DNA of 64,000 nt from Athripsodes cinereus (taxonomy: Eukaryota; Arthropoda; Insecta; Trichoptera; Leptoceridae). Below are positions 52,118-63,105 of this stretch, one piece after another. Within the stretch, counting starts at the first letter, position 1, and each line of letters opens with the position of its first letter. The stretch lies in contig OX388322.1 in assembly GCA_947579605.1 (NCBI GenBank), forward strand, positions 6,634,001 through 6,698,000, read 5' to 3'. Both the position numbers and the translations under genes were made by a program. The notes beneath the pieces are model-generated. The model did no database searches and was not told the origin of the DNA. It saw only the letters and a list, made by a program, of their open reading frames with translations.

Positions 52118-54054
52118 TTAATTGCCTAAAAAAAGTAATTATTAACAGGTCATGACTAATGACAAGATTCAAAGGAATGCAGAACATCTTTCTTTGAGCA
52201 TATATTCGAGCCTGAAACCTGCAATTAGCTATAGAACCATAAAAAGTTAACGCATGCTAAACGATGTCTTGACTATAAAGCCGACACTGGTGGTCTAATG
52301 GGCTGTCTGACTGAATCCAATACATGAGTATATTTTATACATCTAGCTTCTTTATTATAGTCCTTCAATGCTCCTGTATAGAGTACAGGATAGAAAAAAA
52401 CCTTCCTCATTCAAAGCAGTTCTGCACCAATTGAATCACCTCTTTCCACAACACTCCTAACACTTTGATTTGTCTAATGAGTCATAGGATCTGTGAATTG
52501 TAAAAAGGACATGGCCCAACTCAGTCAGGATCATCTGTTCTCTTTTTATACGACTTGTTAGATATAGTGATGAAAATTCTTATTCTGGGGTCATATAAAG
52601 AGAACGTTGTTTACAAATAAAGGGTTCGTGACCACTATGGTAAAATGTGTGATAGTATCGATCTATCCATTTCAAAACAATGGTAGCATTGTCCTTGTAC
52701 AACAGCTGGTTACCTCAGTTACCTGTCAAACACCTAGATGTTAAATCAACACAATAATAATTCACGTATCATAAAATCATGTACCTACATAGGTTCATAT
52801 TATCTAGTTTATATGCAATAGAGAGTTCTATTTTGACTTGACAACGGTCGTTGGACTTCTACTGTAATAGAAAAAAGTGGATATCGGTCAAATTCTTGTT
52901 ATCAGTCATTTAAATGCGGAACATACGTAACGGAAGTCTAGGGGTTCTCGCCCTTCAATAACCCGGAAAGTAAAACAATTACGTAAAGGGAATTTTTTAC
53001 TTATGAATTATTTTTCTGTATTTGTTTTAACTCAAACATAGTATAATATCTGAAGAGAAATGATCTTCTATAAATCATATTATATTATTTATAAGTCCTG
53101 AGTTATTTAGACCCTCGCAATGATCAAGATTAATTTTGATTTCTAACTTGTGAATCAATAGTAGGTAATATATTAATTTATTTCCGTCTCAGCGATCCTT
53201 TTTGGGAGGTAGTGGAGAAAATTCGTAATTTCTATTTACATTAAAGCATTTTATTTTATGTCAATTGAAGGCTTTAGATGCATCGATGTGTATATTTGGA
53301 AATAGGTTTAAAAAAACGGGGTATAAATAATAATCATTTCAGTATATCATTAGATTATTACAATAATCCGTTTAAATTAAAAAACCAAGTTTTTATAAAA
53401 AAAAGCAATTTACAATGCCTTGAAATCGTTAAATTCGATTATTTTATATTAAGACCTGTGATTGTTTCTGAAGTGTTTTTGCTTTAAAATCAGATTTTTT
53501 AGAAGCGCTTTTCGCGAGGATAGATTGATTTTCATCGTTGTGATAACATTTTAACCAGTGAAAACAGAAACATTTCTCTATTCGTGGTTTAATATTCCTG
53601 AAAGTTGAACGATGTGTCTTTGTATCTGAAGCCCTCAATTTATGTATATTACATTCAGCGATAAAGCATCCTACCTTAGCCGAATTATTTTATTATTAGA
53701 TGATTATTAGGTATTTATTGTGATAGAGGAAGAAGATATTTTCTGTGATTGGTATATCAACCAATTACAGAAAGTTTTCTAGTCACATCACTTATGAACC
53801 ATGTTATATCATGTTAAAGAGACAATGAGGGACGTGGTAGGTATAATAATTCTTGAACATCGTTTTTAACACCCTTATGATAATTCTTTTACACATTTCT
53901 TCCATAATTCTTCTCTTGATTACTTCGAGAGGATAAAATCTTATTGAGATCATTTGTGTGTAGGCAGAATTGTTTGATTCTTTGATATTCTAAGCGCCCT
54001 GATAACTCTGATTTGTCATTGTCATTGTTCATTGTACATGTAGTATGTATAAAG
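52118..54054. other. Unassigned DNA
   Basis: The segment 52270-52395 loosely resembles a very old SINE-1 body (GGGCTGTCTGACTG, CTTCAATGCTCCTGTATAG). No gene was recognised. Frames at 53278-53638 have no domain. Confidence 0.35.
53739..53774. repeat. Short hairpin (~14-bp stem)
   Basis: TTTCTGTGATTGGT and ACCAATTACAGAAA are complementary with one G-T pair around the loop ATATCA. Confidence 0.5.
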
Positions 54055-54312
54055 ATGCAAGAATTTGAGATGTGGCTTCATCGCAGAATGTTACGCATCT
54101 CACGGACTGATTTGGTCACCAACAATGAGGTGTTGCGAAGACCTGAAACAGAAGCTCCAATTCATCTTGAAGGGAAAAATTGAGGATAGTCGCGGTGTGG
54201 GAAGGCGGCAGATGTCCTGGCTAAGAAACATCAAAGAGTGGAAAAGCTGTTCCGCCTAGCGCAGGATAGAGAAGCCTACGCCAGGGTGATAGCCGACGTC
54301 GAGGGGACCTAA
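54055..54312 (+). pseudogene. Non-LTR RT C-terminal remnant, internally deleted
   Basis: EMWLHRRMLRISRTDLVTN, then NEVLRRPETEAPIHLEGK, a frame change, VGRRQMSWLRNIKEW, and in another frame LFRLAQDREAYARVIADV. The LRG..Y..LLQLIL segment seen in 4676-4967 is deleted. It is the same lineage as 4676-4967 and 39830-40022. Confidence 0.82.
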
Positions 54313-54657
54313 CATGCCACTCCAAGAAGAAGATGTAAAAAAAATGTCCAGAGTCCATGTCAGCTAAAATAAATTTCTATTGGGCCTATATAATATTATA
54401 CTTATAATATTATAATATTATACCTATATCTAATATTTGTGTCACATGTGTACGTGTACGTGGATAAATAAATAGATTATCGCGCTAAAGATAATAATAA
54501 TTTTACTTATTTATTTTTATGCATTTCTGGCTCAACGGATTTTTTTGCTATCGTTTATTGATCTTTTATTAGAATATTTGTTTACTATTCGGGGACGAAT
54601 CAGAAAAAAGCTGGATTAATATTTTCCAATACAATAATGATACGATACAATATAATA
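54313..54657. other. Unassigned AT-rich DNA
   Basis: ATAATATTATA-type palindromic sequence at about 54390-54425. No gene. Confidence 0.4.
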
Positions 54658-54688
54658 CGCCAAGTGCGTGTTTGTCTAAGGGCTTAGA
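54658..54688. mobile_element. Solo end of the 55042-55175 palindromic MITE family
   Basis: CGCCAAGTGCGTGTTTGTCT followed by AAGGGC matches the right end of the element at 55042-55175. Confidence 0.45.
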
Positions 54689-54989
54689 TCGTTAGGAACA
54701 TCATGGAATGAGATGACTCGTAAGACGGCCTCGTCCTGTGATTTAATGAGGGAACTTAACGTTTATTTTTTTTCTTTGCTATCATGGTAACCCACCCGTG
54801 TGAATTATCTAGATTCATTTTAATCCTATATTTCCAAAAGCTTTGTGAAAATTTGTTATGGTTTCGAATGTAAGTCTAGGGCAATCGCTGTCTTCCAATA
54901 AAAACATTAATCATATACTAATGAATACATACATGTTCATTATAAAATATTTTAGATTTTTTTTTACAATTCATGAATTAAATACATAT
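54689..54989. other. Unassigned DNA
   Basis: Nothing was recognised. Confidence 0.4.
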
Positions 54990-55031
54990 AGGGCAATTTT
55001 ATCGCTATATTGCGATATCTTTCAACTAATC
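54990..55031 (-). mobile_element. LINE/SINE 3' tail hairpin fragment
   Basis: Minus strand: AGATTAGTTGAAAGAT, ATCGC-aatata-GCGAT, AAAATTGCCCT. Confidence 0.65.
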
Positions 55032-55041
55032 TGGGGCCGTA

Positions 55042-55175
55042 GACAAACCGTACATAGCGATCGACTACTGGCGAATTTTTCGACAATCTACCTACATGTA
55101 CCATATAATTATGCGTTATTGTTGCGGTTATAGTCGAAAATTCGTTTGTAGTCGATCGCCAAGTGCATGTTTGTC
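55042..55175. mobile_element. Palindromic MITE, ~134 bp
   Basis: Left: GACAAACCGTACATAGCGAT, CGACTACTGGCGAATTTTTC. Right, inverted: GACAAACATGCACTTGGCGA, TCGACTACAAACGAATTTTC. The arms are about 43 bp. The next MITE begins 3 bp to the right. Confidence 0.7.
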
Positions 55176-55177
55176 AA

Positions 55178-55704
55178 TGGGGTGTTCACATTTGGCGAAT
55201 ATCGCCAGGCGAATTTCAAAATATATCGCCAGGCGAAAAAACAAAATTCGCCGGACATCCATTGATCGTCACACCTGTTCACACAGTCCACCAATATAGA
55301 AACGATCTGTCAGATGCGCTTTGATTTTGATACTGTTTTCAAAATGGCGTCGAGATGGAGATCGCGAAGTGTTTATTTTTAGTCGAAAATGTTATAGTAG
55401 AGGTTATAAGGCGCCTTTTAATTAAGGAAACAAACGCCACAAACCAACAAGAAAGATAACAGCTGTCACGAAGCGGGAAACATTGTAAAATTTATAGGTC
55501 TTTACCATAGATACGAACGCCGCGCACATCTGCGCATGCGCGAATCGTTCAATCGGCCGAAAAGTTGGAAGGTGGTCAACTCGAGACGATATCGTTTCTA
55601 CTGGTTTTTTATCGTTTCAGACTAGCTGTCATTTTTTTCACACGGTTCAAATGGCTGGCGATATTTTGGAGCCTGGCGATATTCGCCAAAGTGAGAACAC
55701 CACA
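55178..55704. mobile_element. PIF/Harbinger-like MITE, 527 bp (copy 2)
   Basis: TGGGGTGTTCACATTTGGCG at the left and, inverted, TGTGGTGTTCTCACTTTGGC at the right. The flanks are CAA and TAA, close to a 3-bp duplication. It is nearly identical to 25422-25949 throughout, but has a duplicated ATCGCCAGGCGAA block at the left and a small deletion in the residual frame (AAAATGGCGTCGAGATGG). Confidence 0.82.
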
Positions 55705-55887
55705 TAAGGAGGCTGTAATATAAGATTTTTGTATAATGGAAAAAATAATAATATAACCAGAAAAAACAATAATCTGTTGTATGGGACGACCTTTTAATAT
55801 AATTTATTTACTTATTTAATTTTTCTTGCACATCATCATACACATAACAAAGTAAAAAAGCAGTTTACATAAAAAAATAATGTGATA
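55705..55887. other. Unassigned DNA
   Basis: Nothing was recognised. Confidence 0.4.
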
Positions 55888-55945
55888 ATATGCAGTGGCG
55901 AGATTATCACTTCATAATGATTTCTTCGATCTAATTTGTTGGCAA
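55888..55945 (-). mobile_element. LINE/SINE 3' tail (variant 2)
   Basis: Minus strand: AGATCGAAGAA, ATCAT-tatgaa-GTGAT, AATCTCGCCACTGCATATTA. Confidence 0.68.
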
Positions 55946-56399
55946 CTAAATTCAGGCGGTATAGAAATATAAAATTAGACAATATATGATACAAGATGTA
56001 AGAAACCATCGTTCAAGAGAAGACGGAAATGTGCTGAGAAAAATAAAAATATAGTTTTTTTGTATGAAGAAGGTAAACAAGAAATGAAGAGATAAATCCT
56101 CACTTATCTAAATTTGCCTCTGCCTTATTTCCGAGTCATATAATGTCAACGGTCTTTTATCAATGCACATGCACCTCTATGCTATGTATTTCCTACCTAT
56201 CGTATAAATAATATTATGTAGGTAATATATAACTAATCATATCTTTTCATTAAGCGTCGTGTATTAGTATGAATGTGTTTAGGTATTTGTATGTATTAGT
56301 CACATGCCTACATATATGTATGTATATTTATCTAATTACTGTACCTGTAATATAACGACGTTTGTCGGGACGTGGTTGGTACGGAAAGAGCGACTTTCA
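55946..56399. other. Unassigned DNA
   Basis: Nothing was recognised. Confidence 0.4.
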
Positions 56400-56455
56400 T
56401 GTATATTGCATGTTGCATGAAGTTGCTCTGCTGGTTAACCCGCTTGTGGGATATT
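56400..56455 (-). mobile_element. FB-A right terminus fragment
   Basis: GTTGCATGAAGTTGCTCTGC, TGGTTAACCCGCTTGTGGGA, TAT. It ends before the GCCGTGATGG terminus. Confidence 0.55.
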
Positions 56456-56577
56456 TTTTTTAATTTTATTTTCAATTAAAATAGCACTACTCATCATGAC
56501 AGTGTTCACCTTTTCTAAAACTTTATTTCTCCCTTTATTCTTCGGAAAATGTATTTTATATCAAGGTAGATTTTCTA

Positions 56578-56848
56578 CTATTCCATTACGACACATCCCA
56601 CAAGTGGGGCAGCCAGCAGACCAACAACATGTAATAAACATGAATGCCTTCATCTCTGTGCCAACAAAATTTAAGACATTCAGAATGGGTGACAAACATC
56701 ATCGTTGAATTTAAGATGTTTAAGTTTATATTTTTTCGAAACCTACCTTTTACAGGACGAACGAAAAATTACGGGAAGTTATGGGAGACATATAGTATTT
56801 TTGCCGGGTACCTACTGGGTTTGCCGGGTATTATCTTGGGTCTTGGGT
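56578..56848 (+). mobile_element. FB-A half element (left arm to the centre)
   Basis: CCATTACGACACATCCCACA, GTGGGGCAGCCAGCAGACCA, TTCAGAATGGGTGACAAACA, CCTACCTTTTACAGGACGAA, and a GCCGGGT centre that is duplicated (TACTGGGTTTGCCGGGTAT). A piggyBac-like element begins immediately after. Confidence 0.75.
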
Positions 56849-56852
56849 TTAA

Positions 56853-58619
56853 CACTAAACCTACCGAGCGCGGTCAAATGACCGTTTTTGAAATTTCGTT
56901 TAGAATTTCTTGTACATAACGTTGCTGTATCGACATGTAACTTTCTGACTTTTCCTATAATATGGATATATTCCATTTTTTAATATTCACAACTTTTTTT
57001 ATTTTTTAGTTTCTGATTTTTTTTTATTGCATGTCTAGTCTACCACGAGCGGTCATTTGACCTTTTGAACAATTCCTGTTATTAACTACTTTATTTTTCG
57101 GAAAGTGTACAAATGAAAAAAGTTTTATAAGTCCGTGGTGTAGTTGTGGATCTACAGCGTTAACCAATGATTCCCAAAGTGATCAATATCGACTTCAAGA
57201 GGTCTAAGAATACCTACAAAGAGTCCATGTCGGCGGAAAAAAGTGGGGGTTTATGAAAAGAAAATGGGGGTCAACGATAATGGATATCATACAAACAGGA
57301 CTTGATTTTACTTTTGGCACTCCATGGAATCATCCACATATACAAATAATACCTATTTTTTTTACATAATCGCAGAAATGAGTGTTGTCAATACGAAGAG
57401 AAATTGTCATTAGAAAAAGGAACTGATCGGAATAAGCACTATTGAAGAACAATCTTTCAATGTGAGTTACATTATACCAGATGTCAGAAATGCATTTGAA
57501 GTTGATAAATGTATAAATTATTAATATCAAGTATAGTTAGGTCTAGCCAAAACCGAAAAATATGGCGAGTGATCTGTGAAACAAAAAAGTTTGAAGACCT
57601 CTAGTATGAACAAACAAGCGATTGAAACAAATGTCTAGCTTGTGCCTAAAAATATGTAAGTATCTAAGTATCATATTTATGGAATAAGAAATGGGGTTCG
57701 TTATTTTCCTCGACAACTATAAACCGAACTGAATTTATAGAAATCATTTTAGAGATTTGTTTGGTTTTACAATAGAAGTCAAAGTAGCTAATGCCTACAA
57801 AACGATGAGTTTGCTTTCATCTCTCAAGTTTGGTTCAATTTCATCGAAAACAGTCAAAACTGTTATAACCCAGGAGCATTTGTCTCTCCATAGATGAACA
57901 ATTATTTCCTAATAAAAGCACGTCGTAGATTAACTCTATACTTGCCCAATAAATCGGACAAATTTGGTATAAAATTTTGGTTCTCTTTCGATATAAGTTG
58001 TGAGTAAGTACATATAGTAAACGGTTCTCCATATTTGGGAAGAGACAAAGAAAGAGAACCATCAGCCTCACTTGGGGAACTTAAATGGTCAGAAAGTATG
58101 GTGTAAAATCTAAATGTTAAAAATACCTTTATAGGTAATTTTCAATATCTTAGATTTAGCCGGGATAAATGCTTGGATGTAATATAAGGAAATTACGTGT
58201 GAAGAAATTTCGAAGGAATAATTTTTATTTCAGTTGGCACAAGAAGACCAAATGTCAGAAAGAGACACAGCTACGCCAAGAATTTTCATCAGAAACAAGA
58301 AAAAATACATTTATAGATTCATCTGGACGGAAATTTTATCAAATAAGATATTATTAGGTCAATTTGTGAAAAAGTTAAAATTACTTACGTATGTGGAAAA
58401 TATGCGACGCAAAATAGTAAATTCTATAATATGTAAAAAATATGCTAAAAATGCATAAATGTGCATAAAACTTTTCTTAATAGAACAAAAATATGTTTTT
58501 ACTATCCAATTAGCAAAAAAAAAAGTTCTATACTAATGATATATATTTATTTTTTTGAAGCGGTCATTTGACCGCTCGTGGTAGGAATAGGTATACATAA
58601 AATGTCGGTAGGTTTAGTG
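56853..58619. mobile_element. piggyBac-like element, 1767 bp, no intact transposase
   Basis: TTAA lies at both borders (56849-56852 and 58620-58623). The termini are perfect 15-bp inverted repeats: CACTAAACCTACCGA and TCGGTAGGTTTAGTG. Subterminal GCGGTCAAATGACCG-type palindromes lie at 56868-56884 and about 58560-58575, with another AGCGGTCATTTGACC at about 57047. A minus-strand frame (57841-58071), with ICPIYWASIELIYDVL and SSMERQMLLGY, weakly resembles the region around the first catalytic Asp of piggyBac transposases (normally a DEQ/DES motif). If so, the key Asp is lost. Other frames are unrecognisable. Confidence 0.82.
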
Positions 58620-58761
58620 TTAATATTGTTAATTATAATTTTCTTCTTTATGTACCAAAGTATTAAAAATATATATATATTGTGATATTATTATACCTAA
58701 TAATCTAATACGCATACAATTAACTGCAAATGCAATTTTTAGAAAAAAAATTGTGAGCAAT

Positions 58762-59040
58762 GCCATCTATTAAAATCTTTTAAAACCTATAAGCATGGTG
58801 ACATTTGTGGAAAATTCACAAAAACATTTTGTTGATGTTTGTTCTAAATTGCCATCTATTGAAATATTTTAAAAACTTTTAGCAAAGTGACATCTATGGA
58901 AGGTTGTCCAAACTATTTTGTCAATGGTTGTTAAAAACTGCCATCTATTAAAATCGTTTAGAAACTTTTAGCAAAGTGACATCTATGAAAATTTGCTGTA
59001 AGCTTTTTATTACCAATTGATGTAAAGAGACATCTATGTA
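58762..59040. repeat. Tandem repeat, ~89-bp unit, about three copies
   Basis: GCCATCTATT starts units at 58762, 58851 and 58940. Each is followed by a TTTTAGCAAAGTGACATCTATG-type block (degenerate in unit 1), and the last partial unit repeats GACATCTATG near 59028. It begins about 140 bp right of the piggyBac-like element. Non-coding. Confidence 0.8.
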
Positions 59041-59235
59041 TAGACAGTTAATTTTTTATATACTTTTGTACTATATAAATTCATCTTCTTTTTTAGTTAT
59101 ATCTACAGATGCCGTTATATATACCACTAAAAAAAATAATATAATATGGTGAAAAAAAAATATAAAATAATTTTCTATGTTACCTATACTCATAAAAAAG
59201 AATATTTCTTACCACACATTTCATATTATTATGTT

Positions 59236-59272
59236 TATCCATTCGTACAATCACGGCATTTATCACAGGTGG
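59236..59272 (+). mobile_element. FB-A terminal fragment, degenerate
   Basis: ACAATCACGGCATTTATCAC, AGGTGGACTAAT. Confidence 0.4.
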
Positions 59273-61877
59273 ACTAATATAAAAGTATTCAGCACGATAA
59301 TTACGAAGGTAAAATAAAATTTAACCGTTAAAAGCATGCTGATACATGCATGAATAAAAAAATCAGAATCTTTCAGTTTAAATAGATTCCAAAAATAAAC
59401 TAGGTACTTAATAGATTGATGCATGATTATGTACGTCATGTGTTTTTTTATTGTTTAAATGTAGGTTGCTTATTTTGTTTAAACATAGGTAAATCCATAA
59501 AAATATACACTCTAAAGTAAATCATTGGTATCAATTATGTTTTTGTCCTGAAGGTTGAAGTGATATAAAAGTTAGCACTTGATTTTTAACTTACATAAGT
59601 AAGTCTAATTTTATATGTGTAGGTATGTTATTTTAAAATGTATACAATTTGCAGTTACCTACTTACTTAGGTAACATGTGATTTAATACCAACATTTTTT
59701 GTAATAAATAAGAGCTTAGAATAATAATATTTTTCATAAATTTAATATTATTAATGACCCATGAAAAAAAATAAACACATATATGTAGGTTGGTTTATAA
59801 TATCATGAACATAATAATATGCATATGATTATTCAATACCCAGGACAGGCTATTGTTATAGTGCATTAAGTATGTGTAGCTTTATATTAGATACACTGAT
59901 ACGATAATATGTGGGTACTCTATAATAATATAATTAATATGTGATACATCAAATATACAATATAGTATAATAATGACATAACATTATGGTTTAGTAGCTG
60001 GTATTTGCTTGTGCTAGGACAGTATTAAGGATATGACGTTTACTGTTATACTACAGTATTATGAACCAACAAGTTATTTTATTGTTCCCTAGACTTGTGT
60101 CGGTATCATAATATTGTCTCATTGTATGTGACTGTAACTAATGTACTCATATAGGAAGTGTAATGTTACATCTATGATCTATATTAGGTGATGTTATTAG
60201 TCTTGAGTCCAGTGACCGTCTTGAAGTAACAATCCCTAACTGGATTACCTACCTCAGGGTTGTACAACACGTACTTCACAACCAACTCCCGCTGCACCAC
60301 CAACCACAAAAAAAAACTGAAATCGTTGGTTGGTTATAATTATGACACCTTTATATCTGTTAAAAACACATACAGATTCTTTCTGACTAGTATGAAGTGC
60401 GACTGACTGGTACACCTATTTAAAAAAGAACTATTCCAATTCGAATAAAAGCACTGCTTCGGAATTGAAAAGTAACTATGGATTTAATTTATTATCAAAT
60501 TGATGACTTCTTTGCGAGATGCTGTGAGAGAAAATTGCATAAATAATATGAATATTTCGATGTTAATTTGTCGCTGCAAATATTAGTTGATATTTACATC
60601 TCTTATTTGTTCTATTATTCATACCTACTTTACTATCACTGTTAGTCTATGTCAGTATCAAATAATACTTAGTCTGCCCACCACTATAATAGTAGGTACA
60701 TAATTCACAAGAAGACTTTACTCCCAACTCCCAACCAGATCACGCCACCATAATAGGTACATTTAATGTGTACCTAAACCCATTAATTACATACAATATC
60801 AAAAATCAGGACTGTACTGCATGTAGTAAGTAGGATAAAGTGCAATCACTGAACCTTCTAACTTTGGAAAAGTACGTCTTAAAAATATTAATTTATCTGT
60901 CAATTCTGTAGACATTTTATACGGTAGTCTATCCATAAAATACTTAAGGTGTGGTAGGTTATATGAAAAAAAAGGAATCTTGCTTTTTTTGAAAGATCAT
61001 TCCCTTGATTGAGCCACTGACATGCTTTTATCATTTATAATGTTTTATTAAAAAGAAGTCTTTCGATGAAATTCTTGATCTCTTACGAGGGGTTATTAGT
61101 TAATCTTTTATAAGAGTTATTAACTTATGATGCTTGTAATAGTTATCGTGATATTGAGATATGGTTCAATGAAAGTATTGCTGGTCCAATGATCGCAACG
61201 TTTCCCTACTAACGTGGGTACAGACTACAGATATGTCCTGGTAATATAACAATATTATGATGTACTACGATATGAATGTCCTGTATTTAGTGTCTTTATC
61301 TTTTAAAGAGATATGCCAGCACATACATTATTATATTTATACTGACATCAACGAAGTAAGTACGCAGTATAACGAACACTAAAATACAGGGGGCATGATA
61401 AAAATATAATAAATTAATGTTAATGCAGTTTCATTGTAAGATTTATCATCCAGCCGATATAACAGCAAAAAGTAGCAGACAATTTGAATAATATTCTAGT
61501 GGAACAAATCCATAGTGAATACTTTGTAATTGCACTGGTAGAATTTGATGTTTCAAACATCCTTCCCACTTTCATTATCTGAGAAGCGAAAATGGAAAAA
61601 AGCATAGATAGATAGGTAGGTACGAATTCATTCGAATCAATTCAATTATATGTAAAATACTTCGAAATTCAAAAATAATAAAATTCAGTTCTTTACTCAA
61701 AATCGCCAATTCTATCAATAGCCATATCATGCACATGTATGAGATAACAGTGCTATTCTGAAGTATTATACTAACTATACCAGCGTTTCCCAACTTTTTT
61801 TTATCAGGGACCGTTTTCTTATTTTTTCTTTGTTGTTGAAGGGATCAATTTTTTTCCTTCAGCACTTTAGTAGGTAC
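59273..61877. other. Longest repeat-poor stretch of the window
   Basis: I recognise no element end here. Apart from the candidate exon at 60253-60291 it is AT-rich and unassigned, which is what an intron or intergenic region would look like. Confidence 0.45.
60253..60291 (-). other. Candidate small coding exon (39 bp), hypothetical
   Basis: On the minus strand a T-rich tract and TGGTTGGTGGTGCAG precede a 13-codon open segment RELVVKYVLYNPE. It ends in GAG followed by GTAGGT, a good donor. The composition is protein-like and unlike the surroundings. On the plus strand the same place has an acceptor-like ACCTACCTCAG followed by a P/T-rich frame, so the strand is not certain. There is no homology evidence. 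Confidence 0.3.
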
Positions 61878-61918
61878 TAGTGATGTAACGAATGTGTGAT
61901 TTTGGATATTCATCACTG
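61878..61918. mobile_element. hAT micro-element, 41 bp, with 8-bp target duplication
   Basis: It is flanked by perfect GTAGGTAC (61870-61877, 61919-61926). The element starts TAGTGATGTAACGAATGTGT and shares its first 34 bases with the 332-bp element at 11264, then jumps to the last 7-8 bases CATCACTG. Only the extreme ends remain. Confidence 0.82.
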
Positions 61919-62099
61919 GTAGGTACTTATATGAATTTGACAAAATACCATTTTTTTTTAAATCTAGGACCTTTTTCTTTTGCTTCCAGCATTTTGAATT
62001 GGAAGGTTTATATTTTTGAGAATATGTAAACAAGATTTTTTATATTTGGTTTAGTAAATAAAAAAAAACAAAATATCTATCTATGTATCTAGGTACACC

Positions 62100-62628
62100 T
62101 AGTGATGTGAGAAGAGAAAATTCTCCAAAGAAATTTCTCGAGAACGAGAAATTTCTCTCCATAATTTTTCTTAGTGGTATTATGACCTTTCGCCCAGTAT
62201 ACTTCGCAGCCAAACTGATTGATCCAAAAATTTGTGGGGCTGTTTAAGGCCCAAATCAGAAGTTGTTAACATTTTTTTTCCATGTACGTACCTGCAATTT
62301 TTTTTTTACTTAAATATGGGCATGTGTGGTGTCAAATATCAAGATTTTTCATCAGTTATTAGCACTTTTTTCTATATAGGTACCTAACATTAAATTTATT
62401 TGTTTCCATATTTCCATTCAATTTCCATTAATTGAAGCCATATTGGTGATAAATTGTCTCAAATTTTGTACATTGTTATTGATTGATTTAATTAAGTATT
62501 TATTATTATTTTACTGTGAAATAGAAAATAAAAAAAATTCTCCGAAAATTCTCTACTTCGAGAAATTTACCGAGAAATTTCTCGGTAAATTTCTCGAAAA
62601 ATTATTTCTTGAGAATTCCACAACACTA
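62100..62628. mobile_element. hAT-like MITE, 529 bp, with 8-bp target duplication
   Basis: GGTACACC occurs at 62092-62099 and 62629-62636. The termini are TAGTGATGTGAGAAGA and, inverted, TAGTGTTGTGGAATTC. Both subterminal regions are filled with GAGAAATTTCTC-type palindromic repeats. It inserted exactly at the edge of an FB-D element: the right duplication copy supplies the FB-D start. The frame 62443-62793 crosses the element end and is not a gene. Confidence 0.85.
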
Positions 62629-62632
62629 GGTA

Positions 62633-62775
62633 CACCCTCACGCTGTGTTCCAAGTGGGTTAGTTACAGAGAACGGAACACCATATTGCTCTATCCTTACA
62701 AGTGTCTTTCGCTTTCTCCACATCTATTTAATTTCTTATACACGCACGCCGATATCTCTAATCCAACACAAATAC
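62633..62775 (+). mobile_element. FB-D element fragment
   Basis: ACCCTCACGCTGTGTTCCAA, ACAGAGAACGGAACACC, TTCGCTTTCTCCACATCT and CACGCACGCCGATATCTCTA match 29972-30100. Confidence 0.7.
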
Positions 62776-63105
62776 CAGACTAATAAAAAATAATAATAGT
62801 AGACCACCAAAATGGTACGCGGACCATTGTTTGGGAGCTTTTGAACTATTCAAAGATAATTTTTATTGTAAATACCATCGAATTTTATTGTAAATAAAAA
62901 AAAAAAAAAAAAAATAATAATATTATTCCTTCTATACCGAGAATATAAATGTATCAAAGCACAAACTATAAACTTCACTGAGTGAGTATTACTGAATAAT
63001 AGTACCAACTCTTATAAAATATGTATGTTCATAATACTACAATTATTATACACTAGTAAACATTATTCTAGACAATTTGACAATAATCCTTATCAATTAA
63101 GACAT
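62776..63105. other. Unassigned DNA with poly-A run
   Basis: A run of about 24 A lies at 62889-62912. It may mark a retroposon end, but no body was recognised. Confidence 0.45.
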
